From positions 10,767,071-10,831,070 of the forward strand of contig OX442415.1 of assembly GCA_949361645.1 (NCBI GenBank): a stretch of 64,000 nt of DNA. Reading direction: 5' to 3'. Below, in pieces: positions 13,301-23,461 of this stretch. The stretch comes from Spongilla lacustris (taxonomy: Eukaryota; Porifera; Demospongiae; Spongillida; Spongillidae). Below the pieces are notes generated by a model. It had not been told where the DNA came from. It worked only from the letters and a program-made list of their open reading frames with translations, and made no database searches. The first letter of the stretch is position 1; the number at the start of each line of letters is the position of its first letter. A program made the translations under genes and the position numbers.

Positions 13301-16300
13301 TTTGATGATGATGTGTGTCTCTGTTTTTTCTGAATGCACTGTAATAGATACACCCAATGTTGCTTGGCAACAAGCCCAACTCAGCCTAAGCAGAGGGGGT
13401 CTTGGGCTCCGTAGTCTTCGGAACACAGTTCAGCTGCCTACATATCCTCTTTAAGTGCTTCTGGGGTCTGCTCATCATCTTGCAAGCATCTAGCTGAGGC
13501 CATCAAGGATTTTAATGAACTTGTCTTCTCTGATGATGCCTTAGTGTTGGACCATCTTGATGTTGCAATGCACCAAAGATCTCTGTATGGAAAAATTAAG
13601 GATCAAGATTTATGTGTGTTACTTGACAAGGTCTCTTTGCCTGACTAAGTATGTCTGCTATCCATTTCTTCACCACATGCAGCTGCTTGGCTCTCTGTGA
13701 TTCCTTCCCTCAGGCTCAATCTCCATCTTGAACCTACTGAGTTTCAGATTGCTGTAAAGTGATGGTTGGTCATTGCTGTTATTTACATTCCTGTTTGCTA
13801 TGTTTTCCAATCCCATGCCTTGGACCCTTTAGGCCACCATGCCTTAACATGCAAGCACGGAGGAGATGTGGTGTCGTGGCATAACAGGCTCAGGGATGTC
13901 CTCTTAGAATCTTGCCGACAGGCCTGTTTGGGTCCTCAAGTTGAAGCAGGAAGTGGTTTGGGGCACGAAGGACATAGAACACGGCCAGCAGACATCCTTA
14001 TCCCTCATTGGAATTTGGGCAAACCAGCAGCTCTAGATCTGACTGTCACATCTACGCTAAATTCTAGTATGTTAATGACAAGGTATGACAAGCACTGATC
14101 TGCAGCTCTGGCAGCTGAGGTGCGCAAGCACAATGCTAATGATGGCAAGTGCTCAGAGCTAGGCTGGACATGTATCCCCATAGCAGTAGAGACTTTTGAG
14201 TGCTGGGGTGCAGAAGCCATGCAAATGTTATCACGCCTTGCCTCTCACCTAGCCACCAGGGGAAATTGCTCCAAGTCCCAAGCTACCTGTCTATTGTATG
14301 GCAGGCTTAGCCTGACTTGGATGCGAGCCAACACACGGGGCGCCCCTGTCTCAAGCAGGATCATCTGTGGAAGATCCATAGAATTTATTGTAATATTGTC
14401 CTTTTGTTTGTAATGTATATGTATAATCATTATGAAAACGTGATCACCAGCTGGCCACAGCCTTGCGCACATTAGGAAGTGCATGCTCTATTTATACAAG
14501 AACTATTATTATCTGGGCATGGTGCCAGCCATTTGAAACTGTTTAAATTTGCCTTGCAGTGTGACTCATTTGCCCATGTGCCTTTATAATATCGAAGGTA
14601 CATGTACATGTATGTACATGTACACTATAGTCGCGAACACCGCAGCAGCTGTAAATGACTAGCTGTGTTAAACATTAAAATTGCTATACATTTCTTTAAA
14701 GCAAACTCAATGCAGGAATCCGTGATCTACAATGTATAAGTCTATGCATCTCGCTGCTCAGTGTACATGTATATGAATTTCCACACATGGATGTTCATAA
14801 TGTTCACAGGGTCTATACGTACAAAACTAAAGCTAGCCACACATTTACTGTTGCGAAAAGGCATGGGTAATTTATAGAAATATGTAATGGGATAAGGTAT
14901 CAGTGTTACACATGTTTTCCTATACAGTTCTCTACTGATACGGTTGGGCACTTTACACTATAAGTAAAGGGTTTTTTTACGTAAACTTTATAAGCACTTT
15001 TACTTGCTTTACGTAAAGTGGATCAAATTAGAGCTAATATATAACAAGTAAATCAAAAACTTCTCTATCGAGAAAGTGATTGGTGGTATGTAGGATTGGT
15101 TGTGCAAAAAGCAAGGAAACAAGGTACAGTATGTTAAAGTGAGGTTTGGTAGGATCCTACAACTCACAGTCCTGAATTTGCAAATGAAGAAGCCTATTTG
15201 CAAATGTAGGACTGTTATAGTTGTAGGATCCTACCAAACCTCACTTTAACATACTGTACCTTGTTTCCTTGCTTTTTGCACCACCAATCCTACATACCAC
15301 CAATCACTTTCTCGATAGAGAAGTTTTTGATTTACTTGTTCCTCTATTTTTTTTTTCCCTGCCAGGAGTGTTCAGTCAATATAATATATGGCTTAATAAT
15401 GTATTCGTTGCAATGCATAGGACACTTAGATTCCTCTTATTGGTATCGGGTAATCTGAGTATATAGGCCTCTTTTTAATTTTATTGATTGGTCTACCCAT
15501 AGATATTAAAGTAAGGGGATTGGAAACGGATCAATGAATATAATTAGTCACGTACTGTCCATGTTACGCCTACAATTAAAAATTCATATCGTACGCAGCA
15601 GCTGTTTTATGGACTATAGGGACCGAGACGTCAGGATCACAGGTTCACATCTTTGCGAGTGGTATATGGACAAGCAAAGCCTGGTACCCAAAGCCTTTGT
15701 TTTCCAGTCATACTTTCTTCTACACACTCGTAATGTCTTATACCCATTGCTTAAAAAATAATCAAAAACCGATAAATGCTTCTCTCTTTAGCTTCGTTAC
15801 CTCTCCTAAGGCGATACGGTTAATGGGAAAATGACAGCCAATAGGCACGTAGCACACTGTGCACATCTATAATATGCAACGTTTAGCGCGCCAGCACCTG
15901 TAGAATCGTAGAAAAAGGTACAGTGCCAAAGTAACTCCATTTACGCTTCTTACGTACTAGAATGGAGGTTGCGAACAAAAGAACAGTCCTCTGTATACAA
16001 AATTAAGGAAAGGCATACAGATATGACCTACCAACGACGTAGTAGTAACAGAATTGCGCTGGGATGAACTGGTCAAAAATAAAAGGTACAGTCCGTAACC
16101 GAGTCGCGTAAGGTACTAGAAAATTGCGTTCAGCAAGCAAACAATAAGAGCAAAGAGCCGTGCCAGTTAAAGAAATGCTTACAGACACGTAGGAAGATGT
16201 AACATGACGTTTTAGGACGAAAACAAATCACACAGTAGCAGCAGTTTTCAAGTCTTCGTTGGTTTAAGGGTAATAATAACCGTGTCGAGGAGTGTACATG

Positions 16301-17477
16301 TACAATCATGCGCTCACGTGATGCGTTTCCAATCCCCTTACTTTAATATCTATGGTCTACCTTTGTTCTTTGGATACCTTAAACTCAGAGTTCTCCTTGT
16401 TAACGAGCCGCTTTCTTTGGCTTGGTCACCTTTGCTGAATTAGAACCGCCTGTTGTAAACGTATCTGCAGCTGTGTGCGTAGCCTGGCAACAGTAAATTA
16501 AGCGCGTGTGTGGCGTCATATTGCATACTGCTAGGCAACGAGAAATATCACCGATAATGAATTACACCTGCTTGGGTCATTTCACGGCATTTCATCATCA
16601 ACTAACAACTTTAGGTCTTATTTGTATGAAAGGGCACGTTTGGAAATCAAATGCAACTTTTTGAAGCTAATCTAGTCTTCTTACGACGTTCCTATCGCAA
16701 GTTTTACGTGATGAACGGAAGAACGAAAAATCAAATGGCGGAATTTAGGCGCCTACTTGTCGCTCAAGGTAACCTGCACTGTTTAGCGAAGCTCACGTTA
16801 TATGTGCACATCAGTCATGTTTGTGATGGATTATATACGAGCTGGCGAGTAAAGGCAACGCTTCGTTACCGTTTTAAAACGCTCGATCCAAAACCACGCC
16901 CACCTAAGCAAATTCGAAGGCAATCCTACATAGGACCCACTACCGTGTCCTGATTATTCATAAGTAGGTGTGGCAAATAGTAGGTGCACGTGATCGCTTA
17001 TTATGTTTTTGACGATGCACTACAGGGGCGGATACATGATTTCAAGGTAGTAATAGTCCCAAGGTTTTGCTTTTCATCAGAAAAGTATAACATAATCCCG
17101 TGAGCCTTAATGGGATATGCCACACCCACTTTACCTTTACAAGTAAATGTAAAGTACGTACGTACCGGTAAAGCATGCCAACAGTATCTATTGTTCAGCG
17201 ACTAACCTCACCGCTGATACTATACTTCGAATCACAGCTGTTTATCTCTCTCATTTCAACAGTAGAGTCAATGGATTTAGAAGCAAATATGTACGTATTG
17301 TTGTTCACGTTTTTGTACACCACGAACGTCTCTATCTCAACCGCTTCTTTCATAAAACTGATGGCTTCATCAGCCGTCAGCTCTCCAATAAACCAGCTGC
17401 AAAAAGGTTTTATAACGTGTGAATCAGGAGCGAAGCTAATCGACACGCCCTCACCTTTGCTGCGAAATCATATCCAT
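61..17477 (-). CDS. Gene C: SH2-like / PPxY / Cys-rich membrane protein (5 exons, 211 aa)
   Basis: Exons on the minus strand are 17477-17455, 17396-17207, 6920-6777, 402-345 and 281-61. All junctions are GT-AG, the frame stays open and the sum is 212 codons. Exon 1 gives MDMISQQ. Exons 2-3 resemble an SH2 domain: SWFIGEL start, FVVYKN where FLVRES is expected, NNTYIFASKS, YSISG, then a helix ending near SYAASQNLTP. Exon 3 also has PPPFYQQ, a PPxY WW-domain ligand. The last exon has RPRR, many Cys residues, a hydrophobic stretch (LFLCCGLTFCWPCLCLC) and stop TAA. It lacks about six residues (TQENSH) present in the paralogs. The missing FLVR Arg argues against ordinary phosphotyrosine binding. 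Probably a membrane-anchored, possibly palmitoylated adaptor (inference). Intron 2 (10.3 kb) and intron 3 (6.4 kb) are filled with transposons. No stop or frameshift is seen in the spliced frame. Confidence 0.82.
403..770. other. Gene C intron 3, 3' part, no gene seen
   Basis: AT-rich intron sequence next to the exon 4 acceptor. On the minus strand it is similar to the sequence just upstream of exon 4 in genes D (24.81-25.03 kb), A (46.3-46.57 kb) and B (60.7-60.91 kb). I see no coding signal. Confidence 0.6.
771..1600 (+). pseudogene. RLE-type LINE fragment (reverse transcriptase part)
   Basis: Broken reading frames match the middle of the 7.4-11.2 kb retrotransposon protein. They include a GKACQVL segment, a YLDDGVLAG polymerase motif C region near 1140, NVPKCEIFS near 1240 and SAVDPHVAFSLLRQCAGFCK near 1420. 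Stops and deletions separate the pieces, and part of the palm domain between motifs A and C is missing. It lies antisense to gene C in intron 3. Confidence 0.75.
2414..3255. mobile_element. hAT-like DNA transposon, 842 bp, nested in gag
   Basis: The ends are perfect 15-bp inverted repeats, CAGTGTTGCCGCGAT at 2414 and its complement ending at 3255. An 8-bp target duplication CTTGTATC lies at 2406-2413 and 3256-3263. An 8-bp duplication and a CAG-type end are hallmarks of hAT transposons. Many copies of TAATCGCGAT lie just inside both ends and may be subterminal transposase-binding sites. A BED-type zinc-finger remnant is inside (2544-2815). Removing the element restores a continuous gag reading frame. 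Confidence 0.9.
2544..2815 (+). pseudogene. BED zinc-finger remnant of a hAT transposase
   Basis: The frame reads SSAWQYFGIHKKALNSFWVV, then after a shift C-x-C-like residues and TTNMRYHLKCAHG. The W-x-YF start and the paired Cys then H-x4-H pattern match BED fingers, which bind DNA in hAT transposases. The catalytic domain is absent, so this is a deletion derivative. Confidence 0.6.
4640..4790 (+). pseudogene. RLE-LINE fragment with poly-C tract
   Basis: After an 18-bp run of C (4656-4673) the frame reads LIGEALQFFDDGV and CFSECTAIDTPNV. This matches the region of the 1223-codon LINE protein downstream of its reverse transcriptase. The same fragment recurs in genes A and B (minus strand near 46.1 and 59.9 kb), as expected for the inverted relative. 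Confidence 0.7.
4795..4986. mobile_element. MITE with ~50-bp inverted ends
   Basis: The left end (ATTTGAAGGCAATGGTGGTG, then a GGAGATAC segment) is mirrored at the right end (GTATCTCC, then CACCACCATTGCCTTGAAAT). A remnant of a second end at 4768-4792 forms a short perfect hairpin with the left end. A related copy lies in gene A intron 3 at 42037-42202. No coding capacity. Confidence 0.75.
5060..5640. repeat. Shared intronic repeat block of genes A, B and C
   Basis: This block recurs inverted in gene A (41195-41720 and again 43240-43800) and gene B (57060-57620). One strand reads VTLLIKALEDEKGY and MHVLQSFHCCMIGSKSLV in most copies; the opposite strand is also partly open. No copy has a long clean frame, and I cannot assign a protein family. 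Confidence 0.6.
5650..5990 (+). pseudogene. RLE-LINE C-terminal fragment
   Basis: The reading ALVAECRKHVSYDPKHSDLG with WTCTPQALETYVDWN matches the extreme C-terminus of the 7.4-kb element protein (ECRKHSTNDARCQELGW). Homologous minus-strand fragments sit in gene A (40800-41010) and gene B (56640-56900). Confidence 0.7.
5991..6776. other. Gene C intron 3, 5' part, no gene seen
   Basis: Intron sequence that matches gene A 39948-40790 and gene B 55077-56640 in inverted orientation. There is no coding signal beyond short chance frames. Confidence 0.6.
7310..7353. repeat. (TTA)n microsatellite at the LINE 3' side
   Basis: A run of TTA units directly abuts the 3' end of the retrotransposon (minus-strand reading: ...GTTGTGTAAA then TAA units). 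It is either the target repeat or a TAA tail made during insertion. Confidence 0.9.
7354..11218 (-). mobile_element. Near-intact RLE-type non-LTR retrotransposon in a TAA repeat
   Basis: About 3.86 kb bounded on both sides by TTA/TAA microsatellite (7310-7353 and 11219-11248). It has one long ORF with zinc fingers, reverse transcriptase, CCHC and a restriction-like endonuclease, and no apurinic endonuclease domain. This places it with the R2/R4/NeSL-type early-branching LINEs. Insertion into TAA repeats is known for Dong of the R4 clade, so R4-like target preference is my inference. The leader before the first ATG at 11179 is only about 40 bp. It is inserted in gene C intron 2 in the same orientation as the gene. 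Fragments of the same clade occur throughout the window. Confidence 0.88.
7428..11179 (-). CDS. RLE-LINE polyprotein: zinc fingers, RT, restriction-like endonuclease (one frameshift)
   Basis: The long frame (about 1223 codons, 11099-7428) has a Cys-rich box (residues 89-122), C2H2-like fingers (about 238-259 and 281-300) and a reverse transcriptase with motif A FKVDMSNAF (Asp ~647), motif B GVQQGDPLGP (~697) and motif C YLDD (~735). A CCHC finger CPFCPGAVLDPLGHHATSC (~1034) and the endonuclease motif RPADVL...AAFDITV (~1096-1118) follow. The protein would nick target DNA and copy its own RNA there. The natural start is probably the ATG at 11179: it encodes another Cys-rich box ending SDCYP, and one base is missing near 11088, where the paralogous box reads NCNPGRRGKC. 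This frameshift and a TGA just before 11099 separate the two parts. Otherwise I see no stop. Confidence 0.88.
11219..11248. repeat. (ATT)n microsatellite at the LINE 5' side
   Basis: ATT/TAA units continue the same microsatellite seen at the 3' side. More TTA-rich sequence lies at 11265-11315. Confidence 0.9.
11690..14420 (+). pseudogene. Decayed full-length-like RLE-LINE copy
   Basis: Opposite orientation to the 7.4-kb element. In order it shows a remnant of the Cys-rich box (GCTSCLSKNHGHCCN, ~11758), a zinc-finger segment (CVVQDCPALIAPS, ~12040), a 292-codon frame (12256-13134) covering the pre-RT and part of the RT, and a poly-C tract at 13250-13272. Then come PLGHHALTCKHGGDV (~13830), RPADILIPHW (~13983) and KPAALDLTVTS (~14020), and the C-terminus ELGWTCIPIAVETFECWG (~14160). 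Motifs B and C are damaged, and there are many stops and shifts. No TAA flanks are visible. Confidence 0.8.
14421..15042. other. Gene C intron 2 backbone shared with gene B
   Basis: 14480-14950 aligns inverted with gene B intron 2 on both sides of its 5.3-kb element (49140-49302 and 54579-54860). This is the ancestral intron. The uninterrupted site lies near 14761-14785. No gene seen. Confidence 0.65.
15043..15340. repeat. 298-bp near-perfect palindrome (foldback/MITE)
   Basis: The left arm begins AACAAGTAAATCAAAAAC and the right arm ends with its complement. The arms of ~145 bp meet near 15190. Each arm contains its own palindrome GTAGGATCCTAC. Transcribed RNA would form a very stable hairpin. 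No ORF. Confidence 0.85.
15498..16354. mobile_element. Non-autonomous DNA transposon, 857 bp, 31-bp perfect TIRs
   Basis: The TIR starts CATAGATATTAAAG, is identical over 31 bp at both ends, and closes with GGGGATTGGAAACG. A 7-bp direct repeat GTCTACC at 15491-15497 and 16355-16361 fits a target duplication. No transposase inside. The ends resemble those of the 26464-29334 element. I cannot assign a superfamily from the ends. Confidence 0.85.
16355..17206. other. Gene C intron 2, 5' part, no gene recognised
   Basis: A 100-codon open frame (16651-16953, plus) and a short lysine-rich minus-strand frame near 16410-16480 exist. Neither has a recognisable domain or a convincing exon context. Confidence 0.4.
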
Positions 17478-17840
17478 TTTGGCAATTGTATATTCATACG
17501 CAATACATTCATACACCCACGCATGTAAACGGGAGATTCCAGACGTGTGCAATTGTTGTCGGCAGGTGTATCGAATTATGAAATATCTCTCGCCCCGCCA
17601 ATACCTACCCCCTCGAACCGAAATCCAGGATCCACCCCTGGTACGCCACATGACTAAGACCAGTTCAGCTGCTTAACCAAAGCCTCACACAATAACTGGT
17701 TTACTTTACCATTGTTCAGTTCTATGTTTTGAAGACTGAATGAATGGAGATTCCGACTCTGCCAGCAATATGGGAGGCGAACCCCGCCATTATATATGTT
17801 ATGCTCATTTGTATTTTACCTAATTATCCTTTTTTTACCC
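17478..17840 (-). promoter_or_regulatory. Conserved 5' region of gene C
   Basis: About 160 bp directly upstream of the gene C start matches the regions upstream of genes A and B, including GGCGGGGCGAGAGATATTTC and ACAACAATTGCACACGTCTG. Homology to the gene B upstream region continues to about 17840. Conservation outside the coding exons suggests a shared core promoter and 5' UTR, although recent duplication alone could also explain it. Confidence 0.5.
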
Positions 17841-18059
17841 GCTAACGATGCTTACCACCGCGGGCCCCGTATTTATTTTTATTTATATAGATTTTACCCC
17901 CAATCTTGGTGTGCATCTATAGTGTACGATTTTTCCCCTCCCTACCAAGCTGCCGTGCCATACAACGTACGAAGTTGCCCGTGCCCTACAGCCTACAAAG
18001 CTGCCGTGCCCTACAACGTACGAAGTTGCCCGTGCATTGCATGCCATGATATACAATGA
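17841..18059. repeat. Short direct repeats at the BEN/transposase element left flank
   Basis: GCTGCCGTGCC...ACAACGTACGAAGTTGCCCGTGC occurs twice (about 17950-17984 and 18000-18034), with a partial copy between. It may be the outer terminal part of the EnSpm-like element or unrelated tandem DNA. Confidence 0.5.
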
Positions 18060-18208
18060 CTTGCCATGACATGGCATTCAATTGAGACATAAATTGGCCT
18101 TATCAGGCCTGAATAACCGTGAATGGTATCCATTACTAATCCATGACAAACCATGCTTATTATGATATGTCCTTTATTATTCAAACTGATTAACACAAAT
18201 ACAAAACA

Positions 18209-20265
18209 TCAAACAATAAGTACATAATTATTAGCGTCTCTACATTTGTTATTGACCTTTTCTTGAAACTTTTTAATGTTAAGATTCTCATGTGGAAATC
18301 GTTGTTTCATCAACTCTGTATATTAAAACATTTGTTATTCATGATATTTTTAAATGTTAAAACTTACCAATAATGGTGCGAACCTTGGCTTGATCCAGCA
18401 CAGGTTTGCTGCTTTTGGTTGATGGAAAGATTAGACTTTTTGAGAGTTCTTCTTTGGTGAAGTACACATCGTGAAGCATGAGCCCAAAGAGGTATATATT
18501 ATCGGCGGGCAAAAGAGTGATGTCCACTCCATTGATGATGCTCTGAGTCAGAGTAAAAAAGGTCAATTAATGTGCAATTCTTCACTACAATATGCACATA
18601 CAAACCGGCTTCAATCCACTGCAATGTTCACTTTTCAACACTTGTGAGGTGCTCGGTGTGCTAAGTCCATGCATGTAAGGTATACCAACTTTACTCAGCT
18701 ACCTCCTTACTTTGGGGGTTGTATAACAGCCAGTATCCTGTCCAGTTTAGCATTTACCTCGTGCATAGAAGATCGTATGTCTTTATACGTATGCATATAA
18801 ATATAATGCAAAAAATAAATAAACTCACCAAGTAATCTGATCCGCTCCTAGGTTCAGCACTCTTTAAAGAAAATATACTACTTGATAAATGATGCACTTG
18901 TACATGCAATTTCTACCTTTTCACTTTGGTTACTGAATAGTTCCGCTTTCTCTTTACCCTATAAATGCATGCAGAAAGGAAATCACTACTTTTGAAGTGC
19001 AATTCTATTTTGATAACAATCACTTTTGCTTTCAGTAGGCATTGCTTTACAGCTGCATCAGACATCTACATCGAAATTAGTAATAGCTTTAAAATAAAAA
19101 GGTTTTAATTATACATGCCTGCAATGACTCTGAACTTGTCTGCAATGACTCTGAACCACTGTTTTTGTCCTGTTTTGACATTATGGGGTGTGCCTGCCAT
19201 GGATTACATGTAGCAACAAATCACTGCACCTTATTTTTTCCACATGACAACTTTCAGCACCCTGTGTACATTTATTAATAGAAATAGTTGTTAACTTATT
19301 ACTTACAGATAAACACACGCACAAAAACACAAAACACACACAAACAACTACAGAAGCTACTAAATATTACTTACAGTGCATATATTTTCATCTGCCATCC
19401 TCATTTTCTTGCCACACACATCACGTTCAGATGAGTTGAGCTGGAAAAAAAAAAAATTTCAAGATATTAGAATTGCTAATATGTGTGCATTTACATCATT
19501 ATCATCTGGTAGCTGAGCACAATCCGCCTTATGTGCCTGCTTCCTTTTGGGCTGTTTTGATGATGCATCTTTACCAATTTGAGAGTAGATTAATATACAT
19601 TTCATATTTTACAGCAACTGCATGCATTACCATCATATGCCATAAATTGGACAGGGTATGCCTTTCCACCAATGTCACATAAAAGCGCAGAACCTTTATG
19701 GAAGTCAGCATTTGAGAGTGGCTGCATGTCCTCTCTTGAAAGGTCACTGATTTTGGCAGTAACGATCGTTCCTTCCTGACTGCACTTTAGCTTGACTTTC
19801 TCTATATGTTGCATACATAAAAAAATCACAAACGGCTAGCATTGCGTAGCTCCATCATGTACTGTACAAGCATATACATGCATTGCATGCGTGGTGCTTG
19901 CGGTTATAACTTAAGTGAATGTATCGATGCATGCGGTTGTGAAAGAGCGTGTGTATACTTGTACCTACATGTATATCTATACAGCGGGTTTTCTTACAAC
20001 CGCATGCACCAATATATTCACTTAGGCTGTGTATAAGGTCACTAAAAAGCTCGATTGGTATATATACAAACGTACAATACTACAACATGCATATGCGCAT
20101 GTGAAGTCGCGCGCGCAAACAACACGTCTTATTATTTCTAGCTGCTAATAGTATTACCTAAACAAACTTACTGTTTTGATTCAGCAGCTCTTCAGATAAA
20201 GTCCCGCCTTCCAGGGCTTTCTTTGATGGAACACAATTTCTCTTATACCTTCTCTGCTCCGCCAT
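18209..20265 (-). CDS. BEN-domain protein (9-exon model, 267 aa)
   Basis: Exons: 20265-20172, 19801-19631, 19568-19495, 19440-19375, 19065-19024, 18958-18917, 18861-18829, 18542-18368 and 18315-18209. Every junction is GT-AG and in phase; 268 codons including TGA. The 42-nt exon 19065-19024 could be skipped without breaking the frame. The start is the only ATG of a short basic opening, MAEQRRYKRN. The last two exons form a BEN domain (residues about 178-262): LMLHDVYFTKEELSKSL, KPVLDQAKVRTII, then ELMKQRFPHENL. BEN domains bind DNA or chromatin. A Lys-rich segment (KQPKRKQAHK, about residue 93) may be a nuclear signal. Divergent from the transposase gene; possibly its partner protein. No damage seen. 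Confidence 0.85.
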
Positions 20266-20790
20266 ATCTCCTCATGGACACATGTCAAATTTCTTAAATT
20301 TACATTTTCATATTGATATTCACATGCAAACATGGAACCCGCTGAGACGATGAAAACGGGCTCTCGTGTTAGAAAGTATCGTTGCTACTGCTCATACTTT
20401 TGGAATGCTTCTATTCCTGTACCCAGAAGCACGAAATGGCGCCAGAGTGCGAAGAAACGCTCGTAAGCTATTTAATACATGCATGTACATTTTTATACAC
20501 GCGGCGCCAGATCGATCACCGTTATGTGCGTGGCACAGGGCGCATATGCTATCAAGATGTAATTTCTGATTTAACTGAACGTTTTGTCCTTTGGTACATG
20601 ATACAATTGGTTTGCGTGGGCAAAATTTTTTCATTATACCATAGAGCGTGTATATTATTTGGGCGTAGCCCGACCTTCATGTATACATACATGTACATAT
20701 AATTATAAGTGGCCTATACGCGATGCATATGGTCGGGCAGGCTACAAGCTGTGTAAAATAATGCTCTCTTCTAGTGATTCTACTTATACT
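20266..20790. promoter_or_regulatory. Divergent promoter between BEN and transposase genes
   Basis: 525 bp separates the two start codons. It holds short palindromic words such as TACATACATGTACATATA near 20682 but no motif I can assign. The head-to-head layout suggests shared control. Confidence 0.45.
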
Positions 20791-23461
20791 ATGGAAGTGA
20801 GAGGTAAATGCATCTGTAGATGTTACTGATACGTAAACTTCACTGCATACTCACAGACGACATCTCTGAAGTAAACTCCTGCACTTACTACCTCTTTTGA
20901 TTGCCAACCAGGTATAGTTATTTCACTAATCATTATTATTTATTATTCCTTCCCTCACACAGTTGATTCTGAAGAGGAGTCACATAATGGTACAGAAAGC
21001 AAGTCAGTTAGTGAGTTTTCAGAGTCTGAGAGTGATGTAGAAAAGGAAGGCCTACAGGAGCCACCAAATACACCACTGAATTTTGAATGTGAATCAGAAA
21101 TAGCATCCAGCAGTGATACATGAGAACCATACCGAAAATGATTATAATGCATTTAAGGACAACACTGAAACTTCATTTGAATGCCCAATGCAGCATGCAG
21201 ATTATTTAGAACCACTGTATCAAGGTGCAAGCATAACTAAATCTGGAGCATATTACTGCATTATGTTGTATGCACGTAAATTCAAACTATCTGACAAGGC
21301 TATCAATGGTTTGACTAAGTTACTGCACATGTTTTGTCCTTCTCCTAATTGCCTTCCAAAGAGTGAATATATGATTAAAAAGTTTTTTAAGCAATTCAGT
21401 GTTCCTTACAAACATTGCACTGTTTGCACCATCTGTGGCATACAATGCCAAAAGCAATGCAGCACCTGTATATAGTGCCTGAACCTCTAGGGCATTTGAT
21501 CCACATCCCTTTTATCAAGCATCTGCAATCAATAATTACAAGTAAGTTCACTCGATTAATTGAGCGGATGGAAAATGGCCATTTTATTTTGATAACAAGA
21601 GTTAATCCTATTTCAGATAATATAGAAGCATTGGATGAGTATTATTCTGACAGGGGGAAAAATCCCCTATCTGATGTTTGGACTGGTACTGTAATTCAGG
21701 AACAGATTAGTGAGTTTTTTAAAACAAAGAGTAACCTTGCTCTTAGCATATTTACAGATGGTGTACCATTATTTAAATCCAATCAAATAAGCCTTTGGCC
21801 AGTACTGTTACAAGTTCTTAACCTTCCCCCCTCAATTCGATTCAAAGCTGAAAATATTATTATGTGTGGAATGTGGTATGGGATAAGAAAACCTGATATG
21901 AAGTTACTCCTGGACCCAGTGGTAAAAACTCTTGAAGATCTTTATAGAGATGGTTTTGAAACACAAATATCTTCTGGAAAGATGCATATGAAAGTAAAAC
22001 TGATGTTCGGTGTATTTGATTTAGTTGCCAGGCCCACAGTTATATATACTAAGCAATTTAATGGTGAATTTTGCTGCCCTGTATGCTATCATCCTGGCAA
22101 GCGACTTCCCAATGGAGCTAGGATCTATTTACCTAGAGACTATCCATTTCGCACCTATGAGACCATAATTCAAGATGGAACTTTAGCAGAATCAACTGGA
22201 AATAGTGTTAATGGCAGTGTAGGAATTTCCCCTCTCGCCCATACTATCAACCTTGTGGATGGAATTCCAGTTGATGATATGCACTGTGCTCATGAGGGTA
22301 TTGTAAAGAGGCTAATGAGCCTGTGGTTTGAGTCATCTAATCATACGGAGCCATACTATTTGGGCAGAAACACTGCTGCGATAGACAGGGTTCTTATACA
22401 GCAGCATCCACCGCATGAATTTTCACGCTGTCCTAGATCAATTGCAAAACATTTGAAATTCTGGAAAGCATCAGAATTTAAAAATTGGTTGCTATTTTAT
22501 TTGTTGCCACTTCTTCTGGACTATTTGCCATCTCTTTATCTTCACCATTATGCACTGCTTACTTGTATGTGCCATGCACATCCTCCTACAAGAATCAATA
22601 GATTTATCCTTGCTAGATGCTGCGGAGATGATGCTAAAAGATTTTATTGTATTACTTCCAGAACTTTATGGAGAATCTAATTGTACAGCCAATGCACACA
22701 TGTTGTTGCATTTACCTAAATACACTAGATTGTGGGGCCCCCTTTGGACACAATCAGCTTTTGGGTATGAAAGTAAAAATGGAGATTTAAAACGCAATAT
22801 CCACGGCAAGAGCATAATACATAAACAGTTGCTACACAACATTGATACATCACTAACATTACAGCGTCTAAAAGGCAAAGTTTTATTGCAAGAGAGTCCT
22901 ATGACTATATCGTTTATACATTATTGTTGTAATAATCATGGTAATGAAATGGAACACATTGGACCTCACAACTATATTTTAGGTCAACCAATGATTAAAA
23001 CTCCTAAAACTTAAAAAGCCAACATACTGAATTGGAGTTCAACTGAAAAAATAATAACATGCACGAAGTTACTAAAGGATGGAATCATTTATTGCACTTC
23101 CTCAAAGTTGGATCGCAAAAGAAATAGCAGTTTTTGCTCTTTTTGCTGTGCTTATAATGATAAAATACAATTTGGACAAATTTTATCATTTGTAAGAACA
23201 TCACCACCTAAAGTATTATTGTATGAAATGGACTTTACATCAGTATTGAAGAGTGCTGGTCTACCCTGTCGTGGTCGCCTTGAGATGCATAAAGAAGCTG
23301 ATATACTGACAGAACATAGATTCATGTTGAAAATCCAGAGAGAACATGAAGAATTCATAGCAGTACCAATCCATAATATTATATCCAAAGCAATGAAAAT
23401 TGATATTGATGGGACACACTCATACATTATTAGACAGCCTAATAGGTTTGAACATAATTAA
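20791..23461 (+). pseudogene. EnSpm/CACTA-type transposase (Transposase_21-like), frameshifted
   Basis: A likely short first exon (20791-20803, ATGGAAGTGAGAG then GT) splices to 20963 and gives an acidic Ser/Glu-rich N-terminus. The core follows: LYQGASITKSGAYY (~21210), FTDGVPLFKSNQISLWPVLL (~21750), ENIIMCGMWYG (~21850), a Cys pair in CCPVCYHPG (~22075) and VDGIPVDDMHCAHEG (~22254). HLPKYTRLWGPLWTQSAFGY lies near 22710 and FGQILSFVRTSPP near 23170. These match the Tnp2-like DDE transposases of EnSpm elements. Frame changes occur near 21110, 21470 (one base lost) and 22560 (one base gained), and a TAA at 23012 interrupts the last part. These small lesions suggest recent inactivation. The first frame change could also be an unrecognised intron. 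Confidence 0.85.

Noticed and set aside
16410..16480. Minus-strand frame ending in a Lys-rich sequence like a histone tail
   Set aside because: Too short, no histone fold upstream and no splice partner visible.
16651..16953. 100-aa plus-strand ORF
   Set aside because: No domain, antisense in the gene C intron and no homologous copy in genes A or B.
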